Assembly (NCBI RefSeq): GCF_008868155.1
Contig: NZ_WBKR01000012.1
Location: forward strand, 1-60,280
Reading direction: 5' to 3'
Source: Micromonospora sp. ALFpr18c
Lineage (GTDB): Bacteria > Actinomycetota > Actinomycetes > Mycobacteriales > Micromonosporaceae
DNA length: 60,280 nt
Shown here: positions 28,855 through 37,156 of the stretch, piece by piece
Position numbering within the stretch: the first letter of the stretch is position 1
Layout of the letters: the number at the start of each line of letters is the position of its first letter
Position numbers and translations under genes: made by a program
The notes under the pieces: generated by a model
Seen by the model: the letters and a program-made list of their open reading frames with translations, nothing else
Databases searched by the model: none
Told to the model about the DNA's origin: nothing

Positions 28855-30492
28855 TCAGCCCCGGTCGGGGGCCGCGATCTCCCGCAACTGGCCGTCGGCC
28901 AGCCGCAACCAGCGCTGCACGCCGATCTCGGCGAGGAATCGTTCGTCGTGGCTGACCACGACGAACGCCCCCTGGTACGCGGTCAACGCGCTCTCCAGTT
29001 GTGCGACGCTGACCAGGTCCAGGTTGTTGGTCGGCTCGTCGAGCAGCAGCAGTTGCGGCGCCGGTTCGGCGCACAGCACACACGCCAGGGTGGCGCGTAG
29101 CCGCTCCCCGCCGGAGAGCACCCCGACGGTCAGGTTCACCCGGGCGCCCCGGAACAGGAACCGGGCGAGCAGATTCATCCGCCTGGCGTCCGGCAGGCTC
29201 GGCGCGTACGCGGCGAGGTTCTCCGCCACCGTACGGTCGAGGTCCAGCAGGTCCAGCCGCTGCGACAGGTACGCGATGCGCCCGTCCGCCCGGCGGATCT
29301 CGCCGCCGGCCGGTTCGAGGTCGCCGTGCACGAGGCGCAGCAGGGTCGACTTGCCCGCGCCGTTCGCCCCGGTGAGCGCGATCCGCTCCGGGCCCCGGAT
29401 CACCAGGTCGGCGCCGCCGCCGCCGAACAACTCCCGGTCGTCGAAGCGGGCCCGCATCCCCGTACCCGTGAAGACCGTCCGTCCGGCCGGGACGGTGGTG
29501 TCCGGCAGGTCCACGACGATGCGGTCCTCCTCGCGGACCGCGCGGCCCGCCTCGTCCAGTCGGGCCTTGGCCTGACCGAGGCGCGCGGAGTGCGTGTCCT
29601 GGGCCTTGCCCGCCGACTCCTGCGCGCTGCGCTTGAGGCCTCCGGCCACGATCCGGGCCAGACCGGCGTTCTTCAGGTTCTTCGACGCGTTGCTGGCCCG
29701 CCGGTCGGCCCGCTCCCGGGCCTGCTGCATCTCCCGCCTCTCCCGCTTGACCTCCTGCTCGGCGTTGCGCAGGTTGCTCTCGGCCACCTCGCGCGCCGCC
29801 CGCACCGCCTCGGTGTACGCGGTGAAGTTGCCCCCGTACCAGCGGATCTCGCCGCGCTCCAGCTCGGCGATGCGATCCATCCGGTCCAGCAGCTCCCGGT
29901 CGTGGCTGACCAGCAGCAGGCACCCGGTGAAGTCGGTGAGCACGTCGTAGAGCTTGTGCCGGGCCGCCACGTCCAGGTTGTTGGTCGGCTCGTCGAGCAG
30001 CAGCACGTCCGGGCGGCGCAGGAGCTGCGCCGCCAGCCCGAGGGAGACCACCTGGCCGCCGCTGAGCGTGTGCAGCGGCCGGTCGAGGGCCAGGTCGCCG
30101 AGGCCGAGCCGGTCCAGCTCGGAGCGGCTGCGTTCCTCGATGTCCCAGTCGTCGCCGATGGTGGCGAAGTGCGCCTCACTGGCGTCCCCGGCCTCGATGG
30201 CGTGCAGCGCCGCGATCCGCTCGGCGACGCCGAGCACCTGCGCCACGGCCGGGTCACCGGCCAGCGGCAGGGTCTGCGGCAGGTAGCCGAGCAGACCGTC
30301 GACGGTGATGCTGCCGCCGGTGGGCCGCAGCTCCCCGGCGATCAGCCGCTCCAGGGTGCTCTTGCCGGCGCCGTTGGGCGCGACCAGCCCGGTGCGGCCG
30401 CCGGGGACGCTGAAGGACAGGTCCGAGAAGACCGGGGTGTCGTCCGGCCAGGAGAAGGACAGGTTCGAGCAGACGACGAAAGCGTCAGACAT
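28855..30492 (-). CDS. ABC-F family ATPase (ribosomal protection/translation factor type)
   Basis: 545 residues with two ABC domains and no transmembrane helices. First Walker A APNGAGKST (about 38-46), signature LSGGQ, Walker B DVLLLDEPTNNLD; second set GANGAGKST, LSGGE, LLLLDEPTNNLD. A charged linker (about 240-320; REVAESNLRNAEQEVKRERRE) lies between them, where ABC-F proteins reach the peptidyl-transferase centre. Actinomycete members often protect ribosomes from macrolides, lincosamides or pleuromutilins. The uORF-bearing leader strengthens a resistance role, as inference. GAGGTCACTCACC precedes ATG 30492. Confidence 0.9.
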   Translation of the reverse strand: MSDAFVVCSNLSFSWPDDTPVFSDLSFSVPGGRTGLVAPNGAGKSTLERLIAGELRPTGGSITVDGLLGYLPQTLPLAGDPAVAQVLGVAERIAALHAIEAGDASEAHFATIGDDWDIEERSRSELDRLGLGDLALDRPLHTLSGGQVVSLGLAAQLLRRPDVLLLDEPTNNLDVAARHKLYDVLTDFTGCLLLVSHDRELLDRMDRIAELERGEIRWYGGNFTAYTEAVRAAREVAESNLRNAEQEVKRERREMQQARERADRRASNASKNLKNAGLARIVAGGLKRSAQESAGKAQDTHSARLGQAKARLDEAGRAVREEDRIVVDLPDTTVPAGRTVFTGTGMRARFDDRELFGGGGADLVIRGPERIALTGANGAGKSTLLRLVHGDLEPAGGEIRRADGRIAYLSQRLDLLDLDRTVAENLAAYAPSLPDARRMNLLARFLFRGARVNLTVGVLSGGERLRATLACVLCAEPAPQLLLLDEPTNNLDLVSVAQLESALTAYQGAFVVVSHDERFLAEIGVQRWLRLADGQLREIAAPDRG

Positions 30493-30558
30493 GGTGAGTG
30501 ACCTCAGAGGGTGGGCTGGGCGTGCGTAAGCCGCCCGACGACGAACGGGACCGGTGGA

Positions 30559-30642
30559 ACGACGACATGGCCACGACGGCTGCGCCTACGCGCGCCGAAC
30601 CGATGGCTGAACACGTCCGGTCTCACCCGGAGATGTCGTCGT
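30559..30642 (-). promoter_or_regulatory. Candidate attenuator pairing in the ABC-F leader
   Basis: Bases 30633-30642 (inside the upstream ORF) and 30559-30568 (between that ORF and the ABC-F start) are perfectly complementary over 10 nt (ATGTCGTCGT / ACGACGACAT). A ribosome stalled on the upstream ORF would block this pairing. Structure is inferred, complementarity is seen. Confidence 0.4.
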
Positions 30643-30652
30643 CACCCGCCAT
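30623..30652 (-). CDS. 9-residue upstream ORF in the ABC-F leader
   Basis: ATG at 30652 to TGA ending at 30623 encodes MAGDDDISG. It has a good Shine-Dalgarno (AGGGAG about 8 nt upstream) and lies about 130 nt before the ABC-F start on the same strand. Short leader peptides of this kind, upstream of ribosome-protection or methylase genes, control expression by drug-stalled ribosomes. A TAGACT hexamer near 30691-30696 on the minus strand could be the -10 box. Confidence 0.45.
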   Translation of the reverse strand: MAGDDDISG

Positions 30653-30787
30653 GTCTGGTCTCCCTGGTCGTACCGCTGACCCAACGGGCCGAGTCTAACA
30701 ACGGATCTCCGCCCCGCCACGGAGTTCCCGCGCCCGGGCCTGCTCGCGTGAAGTCAGGGGCCGCATCTCAGGGCTGGTGTCGTCAGC

Positions 30788-31483
30788 TCAGCGGGGGCGG
30801 TACTCGACCTCGGGGCGGCCGGGGGTGCCGTAGCGGGGTTGGCGGAGGGCGCGGTCGATGGTCACCAGGTACTCCAGATAGCGGCGGGCGGTCACCCGGG
30901 AGATACCGGTCGCCGCGCTCACCTCGGTCGCTGACAGCCCCACCCCCGGGTCGGACCCGTCGGCCAGCGCGGCGCGTACCCGGGTGAGGGTCTGCGCGTC
31001 GAGCCCCTTCGGCAGGCTGTGCCCGGTGGCGCCACGCAGCGTGGCGAACATTCGGTCCACGTCGTGCTGGGCGGCCACCTCACCGTCGGCGAGCGCCTGG
31101 GCGCGGTAGTCCGCGTAGCGCTCCAGCTTGTCGCGGAACGCTGCGAACGTGAACGGCTTGAGCAGGTAGTGGGTCACCCCGAGGGACACCGCGGTGCGCA
31201 CCACCGCCAGGTCCCGCGCGGAGGTCACGGCGAGCACGTCGACGCTGCTGCCGGCCGCGCGCAGCGCCCGGCAGACGTCCAGGCCGTGCAGGTCGGGCAG
31301 CCGAAAATCCAGGAGTACGAGGTCCACGTCGCCGCCGTCGTTGGCGCGCAGAGCCGCCATCGCCGCCCGTGCCGTGTGTGCCACCCCCACCACCGTGAAA
31401 CCGGGCACCCGCTCGGTGTACGCGGCGTGCGCCTCGGCCAGCAGCGGCTCGTCCTCGACCACGAGCACCCGGATGTCGGTCAT
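30788..31483 (-). CDS. CitB/DcuR-type response regulator
   Basis: 231 residues. Receiver domain with VVEDEP and phosphoacceptor D59 (LVLLDFRLPD), then a winged-helix-like output domain (LSATEVSAATGISRVTARRYLEYL, about 175-200). This organisation belongs to regulators of di- and tricarboxylate uptake. ATG 31483 overlaps the kinase stop as ATGA. The dctA gene beyond the kinase is the likely target. Confidence 0.93.
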   Translation of the reverse strand: MTDIRVLVVEDEPLLAEAHAAYTERVPGFTVVGVAHTARAAMAALRANDGGDVDLVLLDFRLPDLHGLDVCRALRAAGSSVDVLAVTSARDLAVVRTAVSLGVTHYLLKPFTFAAFRDKLERYADYRAQALADGEVAAQHDVDRMFATLRGATGHSLPKGLDAQTLTRVRAALADGSDPGVGLSATEVSAATGISRVTARRYLEYLVTIDRALRQPRYGTPGRPEVEYRPR

Positions 31484-33063
31484 CGTGGGCCCCGGGCCGG
31501 TAGGCGGACGGTGAACAGGCTGCCGCCCGCGTCGGAGCGGGTCACCTCGGCGCTGCCGCCGTGCCGGCGGACCACCTGCCCGATCAGCGCCAGCCCGAGC
31601 CCCCGTCCGGTGCTCTTGGTGGACCAGCCGCGTCGGAAGGCGTCCGCCACCCGCTCCTTCGCCAACCCGGGTCCGCTGTCGGCGACCCGGACCACCAGCT
31701 CGTCGTCGACGGTGCCGACGAAGACCCGTACGGTGCGCGGCGGGGGCGTACCGGCGACCGCCTCCAGGGCGTTGTCGACGAGGTTGCCGACGACGGTGAG
31801 CAGGTCGTTGGTCGGCAGCGGGCTGTCGTCGAGGTGGCAGTCCGGCTCGATCACCAGGTCCACGCCCCGTTCGCCGGCCTGCGCGGACTTGCCGAGCAGC
31901 AGGGCGGCCAGGGCCGGCTCGGTGACCGCGTCGACGACCCGGTCGGTGAGCTGCTGGGCGAGGGCCAGGTCCCGGGTGCCGAGCCGGACGGCCTCGTCGG
32001 CCCGGCCCAGCTCCACCAGGGTGAGGACGGTGTGCAGCCGGTTGGCCGACTCGTGCGTCTGCGCCTGCAACGCCTGGGTGAGTGCGCGTACCGAGTCCAG
32101 CTCGCTGGCCAGGGCGCGTAGCTCGGTCTGGTCGCGCAGGGTCAGCACGGTGCCGAGCGCCGCCCCCTCGAAGCGGGCGGTCCGCTGGTTGGCCACCAGC
32201 ACCCGGTCACCGGCCAGCAGCGGCTCGTCGAGGGCGTCCCGGCCGGCCGCGAGCAGCTCGGCCACCGCCGGTGGCAGGTCGACCTCGGTCACCGGTTGGT
32301 CGGTGACCGGCTCGTCGGCGTCGAGCCCCAGCAGCCGCCGGCCCTCGTCGTTGACCAGCGCCACCCGCCGGTCGGTGGTCAGCACAACGAGACCCTCGCG
32401 CACCGAGTGCAGGACCGCGTCGTAGTACTCGTACATCCGGGTCATCTGCGCCGGGCCCAGGCCGTGGGTCTGGCGGCGCAGCCGGCGGCTGAGCAGCCAC
32501 GATCCGGTCGCGGCGAGTGCGAGCGCCGGCGCCGCGACGCCGAGCAGCACGGGGAGTTGGCGCAGCAGCTTGCGGTTGATCTCGCGGGTGGTGATGCCCA
32601 CCGAGACCAGGCCGACGATGTGCCGCCGCTGGTCGTACACCGGGACGACCGCGCGCACCGACTCGCCGAGCGTTCCGACGTTGGTCGTGGTGAACGCGTG
32701 GCCCGCCAGGGCGGGCCCGATCTCGCCGACGAACGGCTCGCCGATCCGCTCCGGCGTGGGATGGGAGAAGCGGGTGCGGTCGGGGGCCATCACGACCACG
32801 AAGTCGGTGCCCGTGGCGTGCCGGGTCGACTCGGCGTACGGCTGCAGGATGCGGGCGGGATCGGCGGTCGTGAGGGCCGCGCGGACATCGGGGGAGTTGG
32901 CCACGGTCTGCGCCACCGCGAGCACCTCCTCCTGCGCGGCCTGGCGGGAGTCGGCGCGGGCCAGCCAGACAGCGCCCGCCGCGCCGGCCAGCACGAGCAG
33001 CGTCACCACCACCGCCTGGAGGGCGAAGAGTTGCCCCGCGATGCTCCACTGCCGTCGGGTCAC
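31480..33063 (-). CDS. CitA/DcuS-type sensor histidine kinase
   Basis: 527 residues. Transmembrane helix near 13-33, an extracellular PAS-like sensor domain (about 40-175) with the family's RFSHPTPERIG and H..VG.VSVG elements, a second helix near 180-200, a cytosolic PAS domain, the phospho-acceptor segment THESANRLH, and an ATPase domain ending GLGLALIGQVV. GTG 33063 is chosen because GAGGAGG lies 8 nt upstream; the open frame continues without sense to 34596. Predicted to sense C4-dicarboxylate or citrate; divergent from dctA. Confidence 0.93.
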   Translation of the reverse strand: MTRRQWSIAGQLFALQAVVVTLLVLAGAAGAVWLARADSRQAAQEEVLAVAQTVANSPDVRAALTTADPARILQPYAESTRHATGTDFVVVMAPDRTRFSHPTPERIGEPFVGEIGPALAGHAFTTTNVGTLGESVRAVVPVYDQRRHIVGLVSVGITTREINRKLLRQLPVLLGVAAPALALAATGSWLLSRRLRRQTHGLGPAQMTRMYEYYDAVLHSVREGLVVLTTDRRVALVNDEGRRLLGLDADEPVTDQPVTEVDLPPAVAELLAAGRDALDEPLLAGDRVLVANQRTARFEGAALGTVLTLRDQTELRALASELDSVRALTQALQAQTHESANRLHTVLTLVELGRADEAVRLGTRDLALAQQLTDRVVDAVTEPALAALLLGKSAQAGERGVDLVIEPDCHLDDSPLPTNDLLTVVGNLVDNALEAVAGTPPPRTVRVFVGTVDDELVVRVADSGPGLAKERVADAFRRGWSTKSTGRGLGLALIGQVVRRHGGSAEVTRSDAGGSLFTVRLPARGPR

Positions 33064-33147
33064 CTCCAACACCTCCTCGGGGGTTTTCGCGGTGAACAGA
33101 ATGACCGCAAGGCTGTCAACCGGTGAGACGCGCTTCACATTGTCGAC

Positions 33148-34536
33148 ATGGACACCACCGCACCCACCACCACGGCGGAGCCGTCGGCCCGTCGGGACCG
33201 TACTCGTTACCTGTACCTGGCCGTCATCGTGGCCGTGCTCGCCGGCATCGTGGTCGGCCTGGTCGCCCCCGATTTCGGCAAGGAACTCAAGCCCATCGGC
33301 ACGGGCTTCGTCAACCTCATCAAGATGATGATCAGCCCGGTCATCTTCTGCACGATCGTGCTCGGCGTCGGTTCGGTCCGGCAGGCCGCGAAGGTCGGCA
33401 AGGTCGGCGGTCTGGCTCTCGGTTACTTCCTGACCATGTCGACCGTGGCGCTCGCCATCGGCCTGGTCGTGGGCAACATCATCCACCCCGGCTCCGGCCT
33501 GGACCTGGGTCAGGACCTCGCGGGCGCCGGCAAGGCCGCCGCCGGAGACGAGGCCGGCGGTACGACGGAATTCCTCCTCGGGGTCATCCCGACGACCCTG
33601 CTCTCCGCGCTCACCGAAGGCGAGGTGCTCCAGACGCTGCTGGTCGCGCTGCTCGTCGGCTTCGCCGTGCAGGCGCTGGGCCGCCGCGGTGAGCCCGTGC
33701 TCGGCGCGATCGCCGTCATCCAGCGGGTCGTGTTCAAGGTCCTCGCCATGATCATGTGGCTGGCGCCGGTCGGCGCGTTCGGCGCGATGGCCGCCGTGGT
33801 CGGCGCGACCGGCGTGGACGCCCTCAAGAGCCTCGCCCAGATCATGCTCGGCTTCTACGCCACCTGTCTGATCTTCGTGCTGGTGGTGCTGGGCGCGCTG
33901 CTCTGGTTCGTGGCCCGGATCTCGATCTTCTCGCTGCTGCGCTACCTGGGCCGGGAGTTCCTGCTGATCCTGTCGACGTCGTCTTCGGAGTCGGCGCTGC
34001 CCCGGCTGATCGCCAAGATGGAGCACTTCGGCGTCAGCAAGCCGGTCGTCGGCATCACCGTGCCGACCGGGTACTCCTTCAACCTCGACGGCACGGCCAT
34101 CTACCTGACCATGGCGTCGCTGTTCATCGCCGACGCGCTGGGCAAGCCGCTCGCCGTCGGCGAGCAGATCTCGCTGCTGCTGTTCATGGTGATCGCGTCC
34201 AAGGGGGCGGCCGGCGTCACCGGCGCCGGCCTGGCCACGCTGGCCGGTGGCCTCCAGTCGCACCGCCCGGACCTGGTCGATGGGGTCGGTCTGATCGTCG
34301 GCATCGACCGGTTCATGTCGGAGGCGCGGGCGCTGACCAACTTCGCCGGCAACGCGGTGGCGACGGTGCTGGTGGGAACCTGGACCGGCGAGTTCGACCG
34401 GGACCGGGCGGCCGGGGTCCTGCGCGGCGACGACCCGTTCGACGAGGCCACCATGGTCGACGACCAAGACGACGGGCCCGAGCCGCGGCGGCCCGACGAG
34501 GAATCGGCGACGGTGCCCGCGGGGGCGCCGGCCTGA
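33148..34536 (+). CDS. dctA: Dicarboxylate:cation symporter (DAACS family)
   Basis: 462 residues, eight-helix DAACS architecture. Conserved LILSTSSSESALPRL (serine-rich hairpin HP1), GYSFNLDGT (TM7 substrate/Na+ motif), SKGAAGVTGAG (HP2) and DRFMSEARALTNFAGN (TM8) are all present. Imports succinate, fumarate, malate and related acids. Divergent, 84 nt away, from the CitA/DcuS-type kinase that most likely controls it. The acidic C-terminal tail beyond residue 430 is variable in the family. A 12-bp hairpin terminator follows. Confidence 0.94.
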   Translation: MDTTAPTTTAEPSARRDRTRYLYLAVIVAVLAGIVVGLVAPDFGKELKPIGTGFVNLIKMMISPVIFCTIVLGVGSVRQAAKVGKVGGLALGYFLTMSTVALAIGLVVGNIIHPGSGLDLGQDLAGAGKAAAGDEAGGTTEFLLGVIPTTLLSALTEGEVLQTLLVALLVGFAVQALGRRGEPVLGAIAVIQRVVFKVLAMIMWLAPVGAFGAMAAVVGATGVDALKSLAQIMLGFYATCLIFVLVVLGALLWFVARISIFSLLRYLGREFLLILSTSSSESALPRLIAKMEHFGVSKPVVGITVPTGYSFNLDGTAIYLTMASLFIADALGKPLAVGEQISLLLFMVIASKGAAGVTGAGLATLAGGLQSHRPDLVDGVGLIVGIDRFMSEARALTNFAGNAVATVLVGTWTGEFDRDRAAGVLRGDDPFDEATMVDDQDDGPEPRRPDEESATVPAGAPA

Positions 34537-34560
34537 GAGGGAGGATCGACTCCAGATCGA

Positions 34561-34600
34561 CGATGTGGGGGTATCCAGCCCACCGGACACCCCCACATCG
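34561..34600 (+). terminator. Hairpin terminator after dctA
   Basis: Perfect 12-bp stem CGATGTGGGGGT / ACCCCCACATCG with a 16-nt loop, starting 24 nt after the dctA stop. No clear T-run. Confidence 0.75.
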
Positions 34601-34688
34601 CCGACCTTGTGCCGATCACCGCCTGTTGGTTACGTGCCGGCGACAATCGTGACGTACCCAACTGGTGTCTTCTCGATTGCGGCACGGA

Positions 34689-34718
34689 TTGGGCGCGGAA
34701 ACACCGCCCAAGTATCTT
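34689..34718 (+). promoter_or_regulatory. Candidate promoter of the lectin kinase (leaderless)
   Basis: TTGGGC (34689-34694) and TATCTT (34713-34718), 18 nt apart. The GTG start (34725) is 7 nt after the -10 box, so transcription probably begins at the start codon; no Shine-Dalgarno is present. Confidence 0.5.
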
Positions 34719-34724
34719 GCCTGA

Positions 34725-36878
34725 GTGCCTGACGCCTCTCGACAGTTGATCGCCGACCGTTACCGGCTGGTCCGTCCACTCGGCCAGGGCGGAATGGGCC
34801 GCGTGTGGCTCGCTCGGGACGAGATGCTCCACCGGGACGTCGCCATCAAGGAGTTGGTGGTGTCGCCGGGTCTGCCTGACGTCGAGCGGGGGGTGATGCG
34901 GGAGCGGTCCATGCGCGAGGCGCGGGTGGTCGCCCAGCTGGGCCACGTCAACGTGGTACGGGTCTTCGACGTGCTGCACTCGGGCGAGGACCCGTGGATC
35001 GTCATGGAACTGGTCCCGTCCCGGTCCCTGCAGGAGGTACTCAAGGCCGAGGGGCCGATACCGGCGCCCCGTGCCGCGAGGATCGGGTTGGGCGTGCTGG
35101 CCGCGTTGCGGGCCGCGCACCGCGCCGGCGTTCTGCATCGGGACGTCAAGCCGGCCAATGTGCTGCTCGCCCACGACGGCAGGGTGGTGTTGACCGACTT
35201 CGGTCTGGCAACCCTCCCCGGCGACCCGCGGATGACCCAGACCGGGATGGTGCTCGGCTCGCCAGCGTTCCTCCCCCCGGAGCGAGCCACCGACGGGACG
35301 GTGGGCCCAGCCGCGGACCTCTGGTCGCTCGGTGCCACCCTCTACGCGGCGGTCGAGGGCCGCACCCCCTACCAGCGATCGTCGTCGATCGCCACACTGG
35401 CGGCGCTCGCGACCGAGCCGCCGCCGCCAGCCCAGCGGGCGGGTCAGCTGACCCCACTGCTTGAAGGGCTGCTGCGGCGGGATCCGAACCAGCGGATCAG
35501 TGGCGAGGAGGCTGAGCGGCTGCTCCGCCAGGTCGCTGGCCTGGGCGAGCCGGACGTTCCGGAGGGCAGCAACGTTGACGGCCCGGTCGCTGCGGGGGGT
35601 GGCGCCGGCGACGGTTCGATCGCCGGGACGGACGACATCCGTACGGTGCTCCGGCCGGAGATCGTGTCCGATCTGGTCACCGCCGAGGTCAGTCTGCCCG
35701 CGCCGCGGGGCGCTACCGAAGTGCCCGTATCAACGGCGGGGCGCACGCGTCGGACCTGGCTGATCGGCGCGTTGGCCGTCGGCCTCCTGCTGGTGGTGCT
35801 GGTGACCGCGACGGTGCTGAACGGTGGGCTGCGCGGCGGCGTGAGCGACAGCTCGGCTGCGGCACCGACCGTGAACCCGTCGGCGAGCGGCTTGTCGGAG
35901 CTCAGGGCGCTGCCGTCTGCGGGTTGGCACTACTACCGCGACGATCCCCGCTTTCTCGTACCGTTGCCGGACGGCTGGCAGCCGCGGCGTGACGGTGGGC
36001 GGGTCGATTTCCGTGAACCGGACGGCAGGCGGCTGCTCGTCGTCGACGAACTCCGGTCCATCCCCGCGGACCTTCCTGCCGACCTGCGGACGCGGGAGGC
36101 GTCCGAGCGCGAGCGGTACGCCGACTACCGGCAGGTACGGCTCGCTGCGCTGCGTTTTCAGGTGCGGGCCGCCGAGTGGGAGTGGACGTACACCGACGAG
36201 GACGGCACGCCGATGCGGGCGGTGAGTCGGGCATTCGTGGGGCAGAACGGGCACGGGTACACGATCGGCTGGACCACCTCGGCCGCCGAATGGTCGGCGA
36301 GCGCGGATGTTTATGCGCTGATCACGGACGGCTTCCAAGGCTTGCCGGTGGTGGGCGGCCCCCGGTCGGGACCCACCGTGGCGCCATCCTCGCCGGCGCC
36401 CGCGAAATCCGCGCCGGAAAACGGCAGCCCCGGCGCGACGGCCCCGGGCGCCCCGGCCCCGCAGTCGTCGGCCCTGTCGCAGGGCGCCGCTGGCGTCGGG
36501 AAGCAGATCATCGGGTTCGCCAGCAATCGTTGCATCGAGATTCCGGGCGGCAACGCCACGGCCGGTGTCCGACTTCAGATCGGGGACTGTAGTCGGACGG
36601 CGACGCAGCTGTGGACTTTCCCCGGTGACGGTACGGTCCGCTCGATGGGCAAGTGCCTGGACGTCGCCGGTCACTCCACCGCGGAGGGTGCTGCCGTTCA
36701 ACTGGCCGACTGCTCCGGCGCCAGTTCGCAGAGGTTCAACCTGAACAAGGCCCACGACCTGGTCAACATCCAGGCGACCAAGTGCGTTGACGTGCTCGAC
36801 GCGAACACCGACAACGGTGCCCGGCTGCAGATCTGGCAGTGCAATGGCAAATCCAATCAGAAATGGCGGACCAGTTGA
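34725..36878 (+). CDS. Transmembrane Ser/Thr protein kinase with extracellular ricin-type lectin domain
   Basis: 717 residues. Cytosolic Hanks-type kinase domain (about 12-270): glycine loop GQGGMG, K42, HRD with D140, DFG with D158, activation loop ending in PPE. Single transmembrane helix about 344-366. The extracellular part has an intermediate domain (about 385-540), a Pro/Ala/Ser linker, and a C-terminal ricin B-type beta-trefoil (about 590-717) with three repeats carrying the QLW/QRF/QKW (QxW-type) motifs and paired cysteines. It may sense glycans outside the cell and phosphorylate targets inside. No PASTA repeats. Substrate unknown. Confidence 0.92.
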   Translation: MPDASRQLIADRYRLVRPLGQGGMGRVWLARDEMLHRDVAIKELVVSPGLPDVERGVMRERSMREARVVAQLGHVNVVRVFDVLHSGEDPWIVMELVPSRSLQEVLKAEGPIPAPRAARIGLGVLAALRAAHRAGVLHRDVKPANVLLAHDGRVVLTDFGLATLPGDPRMTQTGMVLGSPAFLPPERATDGTVGPAADLWSLGATLYAAVEGRTPYQRSSSIATLAALATEPPPPAQRAGQLTPLLEGLLRRDPNQRISGEEAERLLRQVAGLGEPDVPEGSNVDGPVAAGGGAGDGSIAGTDDIRTVLRPEIVSDLVTAEVSLPAPRGATEVPVSTAGRTRRTWLIGALAVGLLLVVLVTATVLNGGLRGGVSDSSAAAPTVNPSASGLSELRALPSAGWHYYRDDPRFLVPLPDGWQPRRDGGRVDFREPDGRRLLVVDELRSIPADLPADLRTREASERERYADYRQVRLAALRFQVRAAEWEWTYTDEDGTPMRAVSRAFVGQNGHGYTIGWTTSAAEWSASADVYALITDGFQGLPVVGGPRSGPTVAPSSPAPAKSAPENGSPGATAPGAPAPQSSALSQGAAGVGKQIIGFASNRCIEIPGGNATAGVRLQIGDCSRTATQLWTFPGDGTVRSMGKCLDVAGHSTAEGAAVQLADCSGASSQRFNLNKAHDLVNIQATKCVDVLDANTDNGARLQIWQCNGKSNQKWRTS

Positions 36879-37041
36879 GCGCACATGCCGGTCACGGATT
36901 GGGTCTGCCCCGCTAGCGGTGCCGGAGGTTTCTGCTGCCCAGCGGGTCGGGTCCGAAGCATAGTCCATTGTAGAGCAGCTACTTTATTTTAAGTTTATTC
37001 CCAGCTGGAATGCGGGTTTCCGGCCATGATTGAGGGAACTG

Positions 37042-37071
37042 TTGACAGGCGGCATCCACGAATCGAATAAT
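37042..37071 (+). promoter_or_regulatory. Promoter of the Tat-exported FAD protein
   Basis: Consensus TTGACA (37042-37047), 18-nt spacer, AATAAT (37066-37071). It sits in an AT-rich pocket within the 278-nt gap 36879-37156, about 85 nt before the ATG. A GTAG/CTAC mini-hairpin followed by TTTATTTT (about 36972-36992) may end the kinase transcript. Confidence 0.6.
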
Positions 37072-37156
37072 TCCCCTGCATTGCTGCGGGCCGCACTCGG
37101 TATTCCGCGGCGCTCGACTCCTGATTCCTAGTCTTGCCAGAAGGGGAGATCGGTAG

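Noticed and set aside
31480..34596. 1,038-residue kinase frame extending across dctA
   Set aside because: Upstream of 33063 it is antisense to dctA; GAGGAGG supports GTG 33063.
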